In this document: in pieces, positions 8,253 to 17,936 of the stretch
Numbering within the stretch: the first letter of the stretch is position 1
How the letters are laid out: each line of letters starts with the position of its first letter
Assembly: GCF_013426735.1 (NCBI RefSeq)
Contig: NZ_AP023274.1
Location: 124,001 to 188,000, forward strand
DNA length: 64,000 nt
Source of the DNA: Agrobacterium vitis
GTDB lineage: Bacteria > Pseudomonadota > Alphaproteobacteria > Rhizobiales > Rhizobiaceae
Direction of reading: 5' to 3'
Notes under the pieces: generated by a model
The model's input: the letters and a program-made list of their open reading frames with translations, nothing else
Told to the model about the DNA's origin: nothing
Databases searched by the model: none
Program-made: the position numbers and the translations under genes

Positions 8253-9086
8253 ATGACGCTCTTACTGGACATCCTCAGTACGGCAGCCATCCTGTTCATT
8301 GTCGCAACGGGGCTGCTCGCCATTTTCGGCGTACTCAAGATCATTAACTTCGCCCATGGCGCCTGGCTGACGGTTGGGGCTTACTGCACCGTCGTCACAA
8401 ACGAACTCGGCCTCAATCCCTGGTTCGCCCTGCTCCTGGCTTTCGTCACCGGCGCCGTTCTGGGCGCCCTAACGGAGCGCTTCATCGTCCGCCCGCTCTA
8501 TCGCCGTCCGCTCGACGCGATCCTGGCCACCTGGGGGCTCGGCATTGTCATTGGCCAGCTGATCACCCTGTGGTTCGGACGCGACGTGCATTTCACCCCT
8601 GCGCTCCTGCCAGGTACGCTTGACGTCCTCGACACCGGCTATTCGCTCTACCGGCTGTTTGCCGTCGGCGCAGCACTTGCCATCGGTCTTGGCTTCGCCT
8701 TCCTGCTCGAAGGCACGCGGCTCGGTCTTTCAGCCCAGGCAGTCATCATGAACGAAAACCTTGCCCGCGCGCTCGGCATGGATACCGAGAAGATCCGGCT
8801 CGCCACGTTCATGATCGGTACCGGCCTTGCCGCGCTGGCCGGGGTGCTGCTGGCGCCGCTCACCAGCGTCGATCCCAATATGGGTGTTGCCTGGCTGACC
8901 GGCGCGTTCATGCTGGTCATGGTCGCCGGCACGTCCTTCGGCGCGCTGGCCGTCGCCTGCCTTGTCTTTGGCGCCGCGCAGGTTCTGGTCTCGACCTTCC
9001 TCAGCCCCATCCTCGGCGGCATCACCGTGGCCGTCCTCTGCGCCATCACGCTTCGCATCCGTCCGAAGGGATTTGCCCGTGCCTGA
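8253..9086 (+). CDS. Liv-type ABC permease, LivH subunit
   Basis: The 277-residue inner-membrane protein has about eight hydrophobic segments and the LivH hallmark GLLAIFGVLKIINFAHG near the N terminus. The cytoplasmic EAA-like loop includes NENLARALGMDTEKIR. I start at ATG 8253, preceded by AGGGAAA; upstream residues in the same frame are not membrane-like. The stop overlaps the GTG of the next gene by eight bases, so the two subunits are likely coupled. Confidence 0.92.
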   Translation: MTLLLDILSTAAILFIVATGLLAIFGVLKIINFAHGAWLTVGAYCTVVTNELGLNPWFALLLAFVTGAVLGALTERFIVRPLYRRPLDAILATWGLGIVIGQLITLWFGRDVHFTPALLPGTLDVLDTGYSLYRLFAVGAALAIGLGFAFLLEGTRLGLSAQAVIMNENLARALGMDTEKIRLATFMIGTGLAALAGVLLAPLTSVDPNMGVAWLTGAFMLVMVAGTSFGALAVACLVFGAAQVLVSTFLSPILGGITVAVLCAITLRIRPKGFARA

Positions 9087-10830
9087 CAGACAAAGAATCC
9101 AGCTCGTCCTTCTCGCCATATTTGCCGTCGCGGGCATGCTGCTGGTGCTCTTCGGACCGGCATTTCTCGACCGCTTCAGCCTCAACGTACTGACCCGCTC
9201 GATGATCTACGCTATGCTCGCCATCACGGTGGACCTGCTGTGGGGCTATACCGGCATCCTCACCTTTGGCCAGGCCGCCTTCTTCGGCGCCGGCGCTTAC
9301 GCCACAGCAATGGTGCTGACCCATATAGGCGCCAGCCCCGCCCTCTTCGCACTCGCCTTCGCCGCAGCCATTCTGGTGCCGCTGTTGCTAGGCCTCGCTG
9401 TCGGCTGGCTCTCCTTCTATCAAGGCTCGACGCCGCTTTATGCCACAGTCATTTCGCTTGTCGTGCCGATCGTCGTCACACAACTGATCTATTCCGGCGG
9501 TGTGTGGACCGGCTCTTCCAGCGGCCTGGTCGGCTATCAGACATTGCCACTGGGTCTTCCCGGCTTCTTCCGCCTTACCGGCCTTTGCCTCGTGGCGCTT
9601 GCGGTTCTCGCCTTCGTCTTCGTGCGCTCGGATGCTGGCCGGCTGCTGAAGGCCATTCGCGACAACGAAGCCCGTGTCGCCTATCTCGGCCTCAGTCCGT
9701 CGCGGGTGAAGATCGCCCTGACCGCCGCGCTCGCCGGCGTGGCGGGACTGGCCGGCTTTCTCTACGCCAATGCCTCAGGCGTTGTCGCCCCGGAAAATAC
9801 CGGTTTCGTGTTCGGCACCGAGATGGTCGTCTGGACCGCACTTGGCGGCCGCGGCACGATCATTGGCCCACTGCTCGGCGCCATCGGCATAGACTATCTC
9901 AGTGCCAATCTTTCGGGCGAACTGCCGTTCCTGTGGCAGCTGATCGTCGGCGCCCTGTTCGTCGTCATGATCATTCTTCTGCCGGGCGGCCTCGCCTCCC
10001 TCGTCGCCCGCCACTTCCGCGATACGGCTGCGAAACAAGCACTCGAAGCACTGCCCGCCACTGTCAATATCTCGGCAGGCGGGGCAGACACACTCGTCTC
10101 GATCCGCAACCTCGGCAAGTCCTATGGCAGCCTTGCCGTGCTCAAAGGTATCGACCTGAAAATCCGCCCCGGAGAACTGGTCAGCGTCGTCGGCCCGAAT
10201 GGCGCCGGCAAGACCACGCTGATGCGTTGCCTGTCAGACGGCACCGAAGCGATCGACGGCCAGGTCGAGAGCAATGGTCACGATATAGCCGGCATGCCGC
10301 CGGAACGTATCGTCGCACTCGGCGTCGGCCGCAAGTTCCAGGTTGCCAGCATCTTCGACAGCATGACCGTGGCCGAATGCCTGCGCATGGCGCGCCTCTC
10401 CCACGAGCGTCCGAGCTTGACCAGATCAGGCACAAGCATTCCGCTACCGGTCGCCGCAGTGGAGATCCTGCGGCTTACCGGTATCGCCGACATCGTCGAC
10501 AGGCCCGTCTCGCTGCTGTCTCATGGACAACGTCAGGCACTGGAACTTGCCATGGTCGTGGCGCTCGAACCCCGCCTCATCCTGCTCGACGAGCCGACCG
10601 CCGGCCTGACCAAGGCGGAGCGCATGACCATAGGCACCGTCCTAAAGAAGCTGACATCGGAAATGGGCTTCGCCGCCATCCTGGTGGAGCACGATCTCGA
10701 TTTCGTTCGGGAGATTTCAAGCCGCATCGTCGTGCTGCATCAGGGCAAACTCGTTCTCGACGGAACGGTCGAAGATGTCGTCCAGTCCGAAACGGTCCGC
10801 ACCATCTATGCAGGAGGCGCCCATGTCTGA
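9079..10830 (+). CDS. Fused LivM permease and LivG ATPase
   Basis: The 583-residue protein joins two subunits usually encoded apart. Residues 1 to about 330 form a LivM-type permease (DLLWGYTGILTFGQAAFFG, RDNEARVAYLG). Residues about 337-583 form a LivG-type ATPase with Walker A GPNGAGKTT, signature LSHGQRQALEL and Walker B LILLDEPTAG. The start is GTG 9079 inside the end of livH. The ATG of livF lies inside its last codons. The fusion fixes one ATPase to the LivM half of the heterodimer. The whole frame is open, so this is not an assembly artefact from a lost stop alone. Confidence 0.92.
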   Translation: MPDRQRIQLVLLAIFAVAGMLLVLFGPAFLDRFSLNVLTRSMIYAMLAITVDLLWGYTGILTFGQAAFFGAGAYATAMVLTHIGASPALFALAFAAAILVPLLLGLAVGWLSFYQGSTPLYATVISLVVPIVVTQLIYSGGVWTGSSSGLVGYQTLPLGLPGFFRLTGLCLVALAVLAFVFVRSDAGRLLKAIRDNEARVAYLGLSPSRVKIALTAALAGVAGLAGFLYANASGVVAPENTGFVFGTEMVVWTALGGRGTIIGPLLGAIGIDYLSANLSGELPFLWQLIVGALFVVMIILLPGGLASLVARHFRDTAAKQALEALPATVNISAGGADTLVSIRNLGKSYGSLAVLKGIDLKIRPGELVSVVGPNGAGKTTLMRCLSDGTEAIDGQVESNGHDIAGMPPERIVALGVGRKFQVASIFDSMTVAECLRMARLSHERPSLTRSGTSIPLPVAAVEILRLTGIADIVDRPVSLLSHGQRQALELAMVVALEPRLILLDEPTAGLTKAERMTIGTVLKKLTSEMGFAAILVEHDLDFVREISSRIVVLHQGKLVLDGTVEDVVQSETVRTIYAGGAHV

Positions 10831-11530
10831 GGCCGCAAAACTTCAGCTCAACGGCATCAGCAGCGGCTACGGCGCCGTCGACGTGATCAACGACGTGTCT
10901 CTGGCCATAAAACAGGGGGAGATTTTCGCCCTGATGGGCAAGAACGGCATGGGTAAGACAACGCTGCTCAAGTCGATTCTAGGCTTCATGCCCCTCTCCA
11001 AGGGATCAGTGAATGTCGATGGCAAAGCGATTGCCGGAAAGAGACCCGCTGAGCTTGTCGCCTCGGGCATCGGCTACGCGCCACAGGAACAGCCGCTATT
11101 TCAGGACCTTTCGATCCGCGACAATCTGCGGCTGGCGTTGCGTAGCGACCGCGAGCTCAGCCCGGCGCTGAAGCGAGTCTACAGCTATTTCCCATTCTTG
11201 GAAGATCGACTTGTTCAAAAGGCTGGAACACTGTCTGGCGGCGAACAGAAGATGCTGATCTTGGCGCGGGCGCTGATGCTTCGTCCGACGCTGCTGCTGA
11301 TCGACGAAATCTCCGAGGGCCTCCAACCCTCCGTCATCATCCACATCGCGTCTGTGCTAAAACATGATCGCGCACGCAACGGCACCACCATTCTACTGGT
11401 TGAGCAGAACCTTGACTTCGCGCTTTCAGTCGCCGATCGTTGGGCAGTGCTTAAGCTCGGCGCCATCGACGACGAGGACAACAACGGTCCCGATACCCGC
11501 GCACGCGTGCTGCAACATCTGAAGATCTGA
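10823..11530 (+). CDS. Liv-type ABC ATPase, LivF subunit
   Basis: The 235-residue ATPase has Walker A GKNGMGKTT, signature LSGGEQKMLILARAL, Walker B LLLIDEISEGL and H-loop VEQNLDFA. AGGAGG lies just upstream of ATG 10823, inside the livMG gene. It should pair with the LivG domain of the fusion. The next, decayed gene begins two bases after its stop, so the original operon continued into an amidase. Confidence 0.92.
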   Translation: MSEAAKLQLNGISSGYGAVDVINDVSLAIKQGEIFALMGKNGMGKTTLLKSILGFMPLSKGSVNVDGKAIAGKRPAELVASGIGYAPQEQPLFQDLSIRDNLRLALRSDRELSPALKRVYSYFPFLEDRLVQKAGTLSGGEQKMLILARALMLRPTLLLIDEISEGLQPSVIIHIASVLKHDRARNGTTILLVEQNLDFALSVADRWAVLKLGAIDDEDNNGPDTRARVLQHLKI

Positions 11531-11532
11531 CA

Positions 11533-12330
11533 ATGGAAGACCGCTGGAATGCGCTCATGCCTTATCCGGCGGTGCCATCGCACATTCGGCAGATCCGAGC
11601 CGGCCATTGGCGAACATGCGGCTCGCCGTCAAGGATCTGGTCGATGTCGCGGGCTATCCTACGGCGGCGGGTAACCCGCACCTGCTCGCCGCCTCCGGCA
11701 TCAAGAACAAAACGGCGCCTCTTGTACAGCTGCTGCTGGATGCCGGAGCGCAATTTGTGGGCAAGACCAACACAGATGAACTTGCCTACTCGCTCATTGG
11801 CGGCAACATGCATTTCGGCATGCCCGTCAATCCAGCTCATCCGGAGCTGATCCCCGGAGGACCTCTTCTGGCTCCGCTGTAGCGGTCGCGGCTGGCCTCG
11901 CCGATATCGGTCTCGGAACCGACACGTCAGGCTCGATCCGTTTGCCAGCTAGCCAATAGCGTCATCGGTTGGCGGCCCGCCCCCTGGTTTGCTTAACACC
12001 GACAGCATTTGTCTCTTGGCATCAAGTTTCGATGTGCCGGGCTTCCTGACGCGAACGCTCGATCATACGGGCGCCGTGATGGCGGCACTGGACGTCTCTG
12101 AAAATCCCTCTCCCGATCCGTCTTTCGTTGTGCCTTGCGACATGCTCGAACGCTGCGACCCAGAGATTGTTGCGAATTTCCTCAGGGCGCTGAACAGGAA
12201 CTCCATGGCGTTCACTAAGGTAGCTTCCATGTCGACCATCCCTCTTTCCGACCTGGCGGATGGCTTCAGGACTCTTCTCCAAAAAGAAGCCTCGGAGGCC
12301 AATAAGGATGTCTTCGTCAAAGCTAGTGCA
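11533..12330 (+). pseudogene. Amidase-signature-family hydrolase, decayed
   Basis: Several frames together spell an amidase. MEDRWNALMPYP starts at 11533, and RLAVKDLVDVAG with the catalytic Lys follows in a second frame. SSGSAVAVAAGLADIGLG with GTDTSGSIRLPAS, carrying the Ser-cisSer region, comes in a third. VIGWRPAP and SSFDVPGF lie further on. At least three frameshifts separate these pieces. The gene follows livF by two bases, so the operon once encoded its own amidase. It ends where the truncated IS630 begins, near a TA dinucleotide at about 12324. Confidence 0.85.
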
Positions 12331-12335
12331 CGGAC

Positions 12336-13035
12336 TCATACAGATGGTACAGGGATTTCAGCGATATTTGCGAAAATGTTACTGGCGGATTTTGTCCAGA
12401 CGAATGGTTTTGGGTCTGCGTTGTTCCGTTTGATATAGTCACGAATTGTCTTTTGCAGGTCGGGCACGGATTTGAACACACCGCGCTGAATTGCCCGACG
12501 GGTGATGGCGGAAAAGAAGTTTTCGACCGCGTTGAGCCACGATGCTGATGTCGGCATGAAATGAAAGGTCCATCGTGGATGATCGGCCAGCCATTCGAGC
12601 ACTTTGGGGTGTTTGTGGGTCGCGTAATTGTCGAGAATGGCATGAACGACTTTTCCGGCAGGGACGGCTTTTTCCACGGCATTGAGAAAGCGTATGAATT
12701 CCTGATGACGATGGCGGGGCATGCACCGCCCCAGCACGGTTCCGTCAAGGACATTGAGGGCAGCCAACAGGGTGGTCGTGCCATTGCGCTTGTAATCGTG
12801 GGTCATGGTGGCGCATTTGCCGGGCTTGAGCGGCAATCCCGGCTGGGTTCGGTCGAGTGCTTGTATCTGGCTCTTCTCATCAATGGAAACGACGATGGCA
12901 TGGGCTGGCGGGCTCATATAGAGTCCAACCACATCTTCTACCTTCTCGGCGAAGGCTGGGTCGTTGGATTTCTTGAACGTACGCAGGCGATGCGGCTGGA
13001 GACGATGGGTCTCCCATATGCGCTGGACAGACCGC
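12336..13035 (-). pseudogene. IS630-family transposase, 5' truncated
   Basis: The C-terminal catalytic part of a second, different IS630 transposase reads from VQRIWETHRLQPHR through SIDEKSQ (first Asp), ILDNYATHK (second Asp) and NAVENFF (Glu) to a stop at 12336. The N-terminal helix-turn-helix region is missing. The upstream frame at about 13036 runs into the antisense of an MFS gene, marking a deletion junction. The element is dead and separates the amidase and MFS pseudogenes. Confidence 0.88.
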
Positions 13036-13039
13036 AGCG

Positions 13040-13824
13040 CAGGGGCAATAGCCCTCATGATCAGCGGACTGACCATCGCCAATGTCGTGGGCGTGCCTCT
13101 CGGCACCTTCATCGCCCAGGCCGCAGGCTGGCGCACTACGTTCCTTATCGTTGCCGGCATCGGTGCGGTCGCGCTGCTTGGTCTGGTTTGTTTTCTTCCG
13201 TCAATCGAAACCGCGCGTGATCTGGATGCCGAGATTCGAGCGCTGAAGGTGCCGCCGGTCTGGCTGACGCTGACGGTCAGCACGCTCGCCTCCACCAGCA
13301 TGTTCGCCTTCTTCACCTATGTGACGCCGATCCTCACACGGATCGCCGGCATTGCCGAAGCACATGTCGGTTTCGTCCTGCTGGCCCTCGGGGTTGGACT
13401 GACAGCCGGGAATTATCATGGCGCGCGGCTGGCGGACTGGCGGGCGGGCCAAGTCTTGTCGCGGTACTGGTCGGTGTCGCCCTCGTGTTGCCCGCCTTCG
13501 CCGTATACGGGCAGGCGCCGCGGGCCGCGTCGGTAATCGTCACTGTGTGGGGCGTTTTGCCTTTGCGGTCTGCGCGATTACACAGGCCGTGGTGATCGCG
13601 GCCGCGCGTGAAGCGCCCAACCTTGCCTCGACGTTCAACATCAGCGCCTTCAATCTCGGAAACGCCCTCGGGGCCGGCTTAAGCGCTGCCGCATTGTCGG
13701 CCGGGCTGAGCCTGTGGCAATTCCATTGCTCGCGGCCGGGTTGGCAGGGCTGGCCACCGTTGTCGCGCTGGTTTCCGCCGCGATCACGCCATTTCCGTTG
13801 GGCGGCAGCAAACCGGAAGGCTAA
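13040..13824 (+). pseudogene. MFS transporter, truncated and frameshifted
   Basis: The sequence begins mid-protein at GAIALMISGLTIANVVG, a sugar or drug efflux MFS motif region. It continues through membrane segments to about 13440, then changes frame (VAVLVGVALVLPAFAVYG) and again (QAVVIAAAREAPN, ASTFNISAFNLGNALG). It ends in a further frame with SAAITPFPLGG and TAA 13824. The 5' half is absent at the IS630 junction. Confidence 0.85.
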
Positions 13825-14135
13825 TGCCCCCGCGGCCTCGACCGGTATTTGCAATCGACGGAAGCCATATCCGGAGAGCGATGGTCTTAATTCCTTGCAA
13901 AAGGAGGGCGATAGCGCAGACATAGCGCTCGTCTTCAACCGGCGCGGTGCGCCAAATTCCGCCGATTGCCCTCCAATTAATATGTAATTGCATGGCTTCG
14001 GGGCGTTTGCATGGGCCTCGGCATGATGTGCTGCAGGCTAAACCTAGCCCTGACGAGGTGGATAGGCGACCGCGCCGCCATCAAACGACACCTGCCGGCA
14101 GGAGGCGTCGCGCTGACGCACAGCAGCGTGCCGTT
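13825..14135. other. Gene-free spacer between MFS pseudogene and LysR gene
   Basis: No frame here has recognisable protein motifs. The two converging genes end on either side. I see no clear intrinsic terminator for either. Confidence 0.45.
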
Positions 14136-15026
14136 TCAGGCGCAGTTATCCGCTGTCAGATGCTCGAACAGGCTTTGTGCGGCAGGTGTCAGTTCAGCAC
14201 CGCTGTGTATGCCAGCGGACAGGTGACGTGTCGCCCATTCGTCTGAAAGTCTGGCGAAATCCATTCGCACCGTGCGCTTCCAATGCCGAGCCGCCGTTTC
14301 CGGAACAATGCCGATGCCTGCTCCTTTGCCCGCCAATCGGCAGATCCCTCCGAAACTGCGAAGAGCCACGCGCAGTCTCACCTTTGCGCCAAGTCGCATC
14401 GCCTGCATTTCAATGTGCCGCTGCAGAGCACCGTCCATCAATCCGATGAAGTGGTGATCGAGCAGTTCAGCGAAACGAAGCTGTTTCTTTCCAGCAAAGT
14501 CATGATCCGGCGCAAATACGGCGACAAGCCGATCAATGGCGAACGGACGCAAGATCAACTCTTCTGTCCCGGCTGTGCTTGATAAAATTCCAATATCAGC
14601 AAAACCCGCCGCAAGCGCGCGGGCGATATCAGGGCTCTGCCGTTCCTTCAATTCGATATCGACTTGCGGATTGGCCCTCATCCAGGCCCCAAGCCTCTCG
14701 GGCAGGAACTCCGATACGGCGGCCGTATTGGCCAGGATGCGTATCGTGCTGCGAAGCCCCTTCGCATAACGGCCGATCTCGCCTCGCATCTGCGCCATCT
14801 GGTGAAGGATCGCACGGGCATGATGCGCCAAGGCCTCGCCAGCCTCCGTCGGGCTGACGCCGCGCCGGCCGCGATGGAGCAGCAGGACTTCACCCGAGGC
14901 CTCCATGTCCCGCAGTCGTTCGCTGGCAGCCGGCAGCGACATCCCCGCTTCGGCCGCACCATGCGTGATGCTGCCAGCATCGATGACGGCGAGAAACAGA
15001 CGAAGATCGACGAGGTCAAAGCGCAT
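14136..15026 (-). CDS. LysR-family transcriptional regulator
   Basis: The 296-residue protein has the LysR helix-turn-helix at residues 1-60 (DLRLFLAVIDAGSITHGAA, then SLPAASERLRDME) and a C-terminal substrate-binding domain. I use ATG 15026, where the family N terminus begins; the longer frame to 15146 adds unrelated residues. It is divergent from a TauE/SafE-type permease 98 bases away, the usual arrangement for LysR control of the neighbour. A TauE permease beside a LysR gene suggests export or uptake of a small organic or sulfur-containing anion, but the ligand is unknown. Confidence 0.92.
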   Translation of the reverse strand: MRFDLVDLRLFLAVIDAGSITHGAAEAGMSLPAASERLRDMEASGEVLLLHRGRRGVSPTEAGEALAHHARAILHQMAQMRGEIGRYAKGLRSTIRILANTAAVSEFLPERLGAWMRANPQVDIELKERQSPDIARALAAGFADIGILSSTAGTEELILRPFAIDRLVAVFAPDHDFAGKKQLRFAELLDHHFIGLMDGALQRHIEMQAMRLGAKVRLRVALRSFGGICRLAGKGAGIGIVPETAARHWKRTVRMDFARLSDEWATRHLSAGIHSGAELTPAAQSLFEHLTADNCA

Positions 15027-15124
15027 GGGGGAAGGATAGCAGCTTATGTGCCTTCGGAATAGCCGAAGGCAGGCATCAACCACATCCGCATTGTCGCCTG
15101 CGTCCGAAAGGATAGTCATATGCC

Positions 15125-15874
15125 ATGTTTGATCTTTCGACAGCAATGCTCGCCGCCGTTCTGGCCACCTTTTTTGCGGCAGGCCTGGTCAAGGGCATCA
15201 CCGGAATGGGCCTGCCCACGGTGGCCATGGGCGTTCTCGGTGCGCTCGTCTCTCCGCTGGCGGCCGCAAGCCTGCTCATCATACCGTCGTTAGTCACCAA
15301 TATCTGGCAACTCTTTGCAGGCCCGAGTTTCAAACCGCTCCTGCGGCGGCTTTGGCCCATGATGCTGGCGATCGTGGCGGGAACCTTGCTTGGATCTGCA
15401 TGGATATCGGGTGGCGATACCAAAGCGACGACACCCTTCCTCGGTCTCGCCCTCATCCTCTATTCCGCCTATACGTTATTCGCCCGCCAGCTAAACTTTC
15501 CACGTTGGAGCGAACGCTTTCTGTCGCCGCTCGTCGGTGGCGTCACGGGTACGGTCACGGGGGCTACAGGCGTGTTCGTCATTCCCGCCGTGCCGTATCT
15601 ACAGGCGCTTGGGCTTTCAAAAGACGACCTGGTTCAGGCGCTCGGCCTGTCCTTTACCGTATCGACCGTGGCTCTCGCCATCGGTCTTGGCGCATACGGT
15701 GCCTTTGAGCCCGACCGGCTGGCCATTTCGGCGCTGGCCGTGATCCCGGCGCTGGCGGGCATGTGGGCGGGACAGCGTGTTCGCAATCGGATCAGCCCGG
15801 CGGCCTTTCGTCGCGGGTTCCTGGTCTGTCTTCTGCTGCTCGGATGCGAGATGGCAACGCGCCATTTGCTGTGA
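15125..15874 (+). CDS. TauE/SafE-family permease
   Basis: The 249-residue membrane protein has about seven to eight hydrophobic helices and the internal duplication typical of TauE/SafE. GLVKGITGMGLPTVAMG near the N terminus is echoed by GGVTGTVTGATGVFVIPAVPYLQ in the second half. Family members move sulfite, sulfoacetate, taurine-derived or other anions across the inner membrane. The gene is divergent from the LysR regulator. Confidence 0.88.
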   Translation: MFDLSTAMLAAVLATFFAAGLVKGITGMGLPTVAMGVLGALVSPLAAASLLIIPSLVTNIWQLFAGPSFKPLLRRLWPMMLAIVAGTLLGSAWISGGDTKATTPFLGLALILYSAYTLFARQLNFPRWSERFLSPLVGGVTGTVTGATGVFVIPAVPYLQALGLSKDDLVQALGLSFTVSTVALAIGLGAYGAFEPDRLAISALAVIPALAGMWAGQRVRNRISPAAFRRGFLVCLLLLGCEMATRHLL

Positions 15875-16194
15875 TCGACCTCGGTCCTTCGGCACGATAT
15901 GGGCAAGTGCGCTTGCCGCCGCGAAAAGGACAGAGAACGGGGTAGGAATCGTTAATCTCGGCCCCTGGGACGATTTCGAATGGGGAATGATAACGGGAAG
16001 CCGTCAGCTGTACAATGGGTCACGGACGCCTGATATCAGCGGCCACCGGCTCGATGCAACAACGTCGCAACAAGCCGGGCATTCATCCAGACCGCAATGA
16101 TCAAGCTTATGACAAGACGGCTGGCACGTATCCGCTTTCTTGAACAGACTCTGACTGCCTCCCGTAAGAATTCGAAAATGCTTGTTCAAACTTC
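15875..16194. other. Spacer with no supported gene
   Basis: Short open frames on both strands show no motif or ribosome binding site. The right part adjoins an IS5-type remnant and may be flanking debris. Confidence 0.4.
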
Positions 16195-16311
16195 CCGACT
16201 AGCCCAGCATTTGTGCTGCTTGGCAAAGTTACGAATTGCATCGGTATCATAAGTCTTGTCAGCAAGGATCGTCGCGCTGGGCTGAACGTTGCTCAGCAGC
16301 TTTTCAGCCAT
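16195..16311 (-). mobile_element. IS5-family transposase fragment
   Basis: On the minus strand, translation gives AEKLLSNVQPSATILADKTY, continuing DTDAIRNFAKQHKC. The ILADKxYD block matches the central part of IS5-family transposases. Only about 40 codons survive. It lies beside the 3' end of the GlxA-type regulator. Confidence 0.55.
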
Positions 16312-16405
16312 TGGGCATCTGCAGCCTGACCTGCAGTTAACTTCTGTCGAACCCGCGGCGCATTTATTGTCGCATGAATCGTGCAGCGCGCGGACGGCAT
16401 TAAAC

Positions 16406-17443
16406 TCAATCAAATTGGAGATATTTGATCGGTGAGTTTGGGGGCGTCCGGTCACTTGCCGGCCGTTGGGCAAAACGATTGCGGTAGATCACGGGGCTAA
16501 CCCCGTAACATCGACCAAACTGAAGCCTCAGGTTTTCGGCGCTTCCAAGTCCAGTCACTCTGGCAATCTCATCGGGTGCGGTCGTGCTGGTTTCAAGCAG
16601 GATGCGGGCTTGCTCCAGCCGCTCCCTCAGGATCCACTTGAGCGGGGACAAGCCGGTCAGAGACTGAAAGCGACGTTGAAAAGTACGCTCGCTCATACCG
16701 GCGTGGCGGGCAAGAGAACTGATTGTGTGCGGATCCTGAAGGTTGGCCAGAATGTGATCGAGGATCGACGACAGGCGGCCAGCCTCACGCCTTAATGGGA
16801 CGGGCCGCTTGATGAACTGGGACTGGCCGCCCTGGCGATGGCTATACATCACCAGGCGACGCGCCACCGTATTGGCAAGTTCCGCCCCGAAATCCGCCCG
16901 GACGATATGCAGGCACAGATCGATGCCTGCCGAGCTACCCGCCGATGTCAGAATGTCCACCTCATCGACATAGAGACAGGTCGCGTCGATCTCGATAGCA
17001 GGATAGCGGCGGGCCAGGTGCTCGGCGAAACGCCAGTGCGTCGTGGCACGGCGACCATTGAGCAGACCGGCGGCCGCGAGCACGTAAGCACCTCCACAGA
17101 TGGAAACGATCCGGGTGCCGCCCCGATGAGCGCGGGCCAGGGCGTCGCAGATCTGATCGGGCACAGGCGCATCCGGCCCGCGCCAGCCCGGAACGATGAT
17201 TGTTCCGGCCTGATGCAGATCGGCTTCCACGCCTGTCGCTGTGACCGTCAGGCCACCGCAGGCATGAAGAACCTGGTCCTCCAGCGAGACCGATTTGAAC
17301 TGATACCAGTTTGGTCCTGCTTCAGGACGGTCCAGGCCAAAGACTTCGGCAGTGATCCCGAACTCGAACGTGCAGAGGCCGTCATAGACGAGGCTGACGA
17401 CACGATTGTTTGCGGGAGAGCGAGGCTTCTCAATATTTGGCAT
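16406..17443 (-). CDS. GlxA/FtrA-type AraC regulator with DJ-1/PfpI-like domain
   Basis: The 345-residue protein has an N-terminal DJ-1/PfpI-like domain (about 15-180), with the nucleophile-elbow Cys in VSICGGAYVLA. A C-terminal AraC helix-turn-helix pair (about 235-335) includes ISSLARHAGMSERTFQRRF. I start at ATG 17443; the long upstream frame is Arg-rich noise. Such regulators often control catabolism of amines or amidated compounds. The divergent genes at 17536 onward are the likely targets. Confidence 0.9.
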   Translation of the reverse strand: MPNIEKPRSPANNRVVSLVYDGLCTFEFGITAEVFGLDRPEAGPNWYQFKSVSLEDQVLHACGGLTVTATGVEADLHQAGTIIVPGWRGPDAPVPDQICDALARAHRGGTRIVSICGGAYVLAAAGLLNGRRATTHWRFAEHLARRYPAIEIDATCLYVDEVDILTSAGSSAGIDLCLHIVRADFGAELANTVARRLVMYSHRQGGQSQFIKRPVPLRREAGRLSSILDHILANLQDPHTISSLARHAGMSERTFQRRFQSLTGLSPLKWILRERLEQARILLETSTTAPDEIARVTGLGSAENLRLQFGRCYGVSPVIYRNRFAQRPASDRTPPNSPIKYLQFD

Positions 17444-17535
17444 GAATGCCGTCTTATCTGGCAATTCTGCCACTGGCAACTGGCGTTGTCGGCGTGCGAC
17501 ACGGTCATAAGCCGACAAACCACGGAGCAAGCGCA

Positions 17536-17916
17536 ATGAACCGCGATACCGAGCTGCTAGACGCAATACAAACGTATTTCGATGCCCTCTACGCCTGCGA
17601 TCTCTTGCTTTTCGACAAGGTCTTTCATCCGGCCTGCAGCCTGTTCGACGCGGAGGAAGGCGCAATTACAGTCGACCCTATTGCCGATTATCGCCAGGTG
17701 ATCGCAAAGCGTGAATCCCCCGCAAGCCGCTCACAGGAACGCGAAGACGAGATCATCCTGATCGACTGGCTTTCGCCGGCCGCAGCAACTGTAAAGGTGA
17801 GGTTGCGAATTCACGCGAATGTCTTTGTCGATCATCTTTGCTTCGTGAGAGGCGTTGACGGCTGGCGGATCGTTGCCAAGGTCTGGCATCTCGAAACTGT
17901 ACGGGTGCCGTCTTAG
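17536..17916 (+). CDS. NTF2-like / lumazine-binding-like small protein
   Basis: The 126-residue protein has the cystatin-like NTF2 fold pattern. An N-terminal helix (ELLDAIQTYFDALYACD) is followed by DKVFHPACSLFD, a variable loop, and C-terminal strands ending WRIVAKVWHLE. This matches the putative lumazine-binding (SnoaL-like) family, whose members are small enzymes or ligand binders. GGAG lies upstream of ATG 17536. The gene is divergent from the GlxA-type regulator and is followed by a broken hexapeptide-repeat gene, forming a probable two-gene unit. The precise function is unknown. Confidence 0.8.
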   Translation: MNRDTELLDAIQTYFDALYACDLLLFDKVFHPACSLFDAEEGAITVDPIADYRQVIAKRESPASRSQEREDEIILIDWLSPAAATVKVRLRIHANVFVDHLCFVRGVDGWRIVAKVWHLETVRVPS

Positions 17917-17936
17917 TGGCCAGGAGAGCAGGAACC

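Noticed and set aside
9240..10886. Long plus-strand open frame of 548 codons
   Set aside because: It is Arg/Pro-rich, overlaps the whole fused LivM-LivG gene in another frame and has no motifs.
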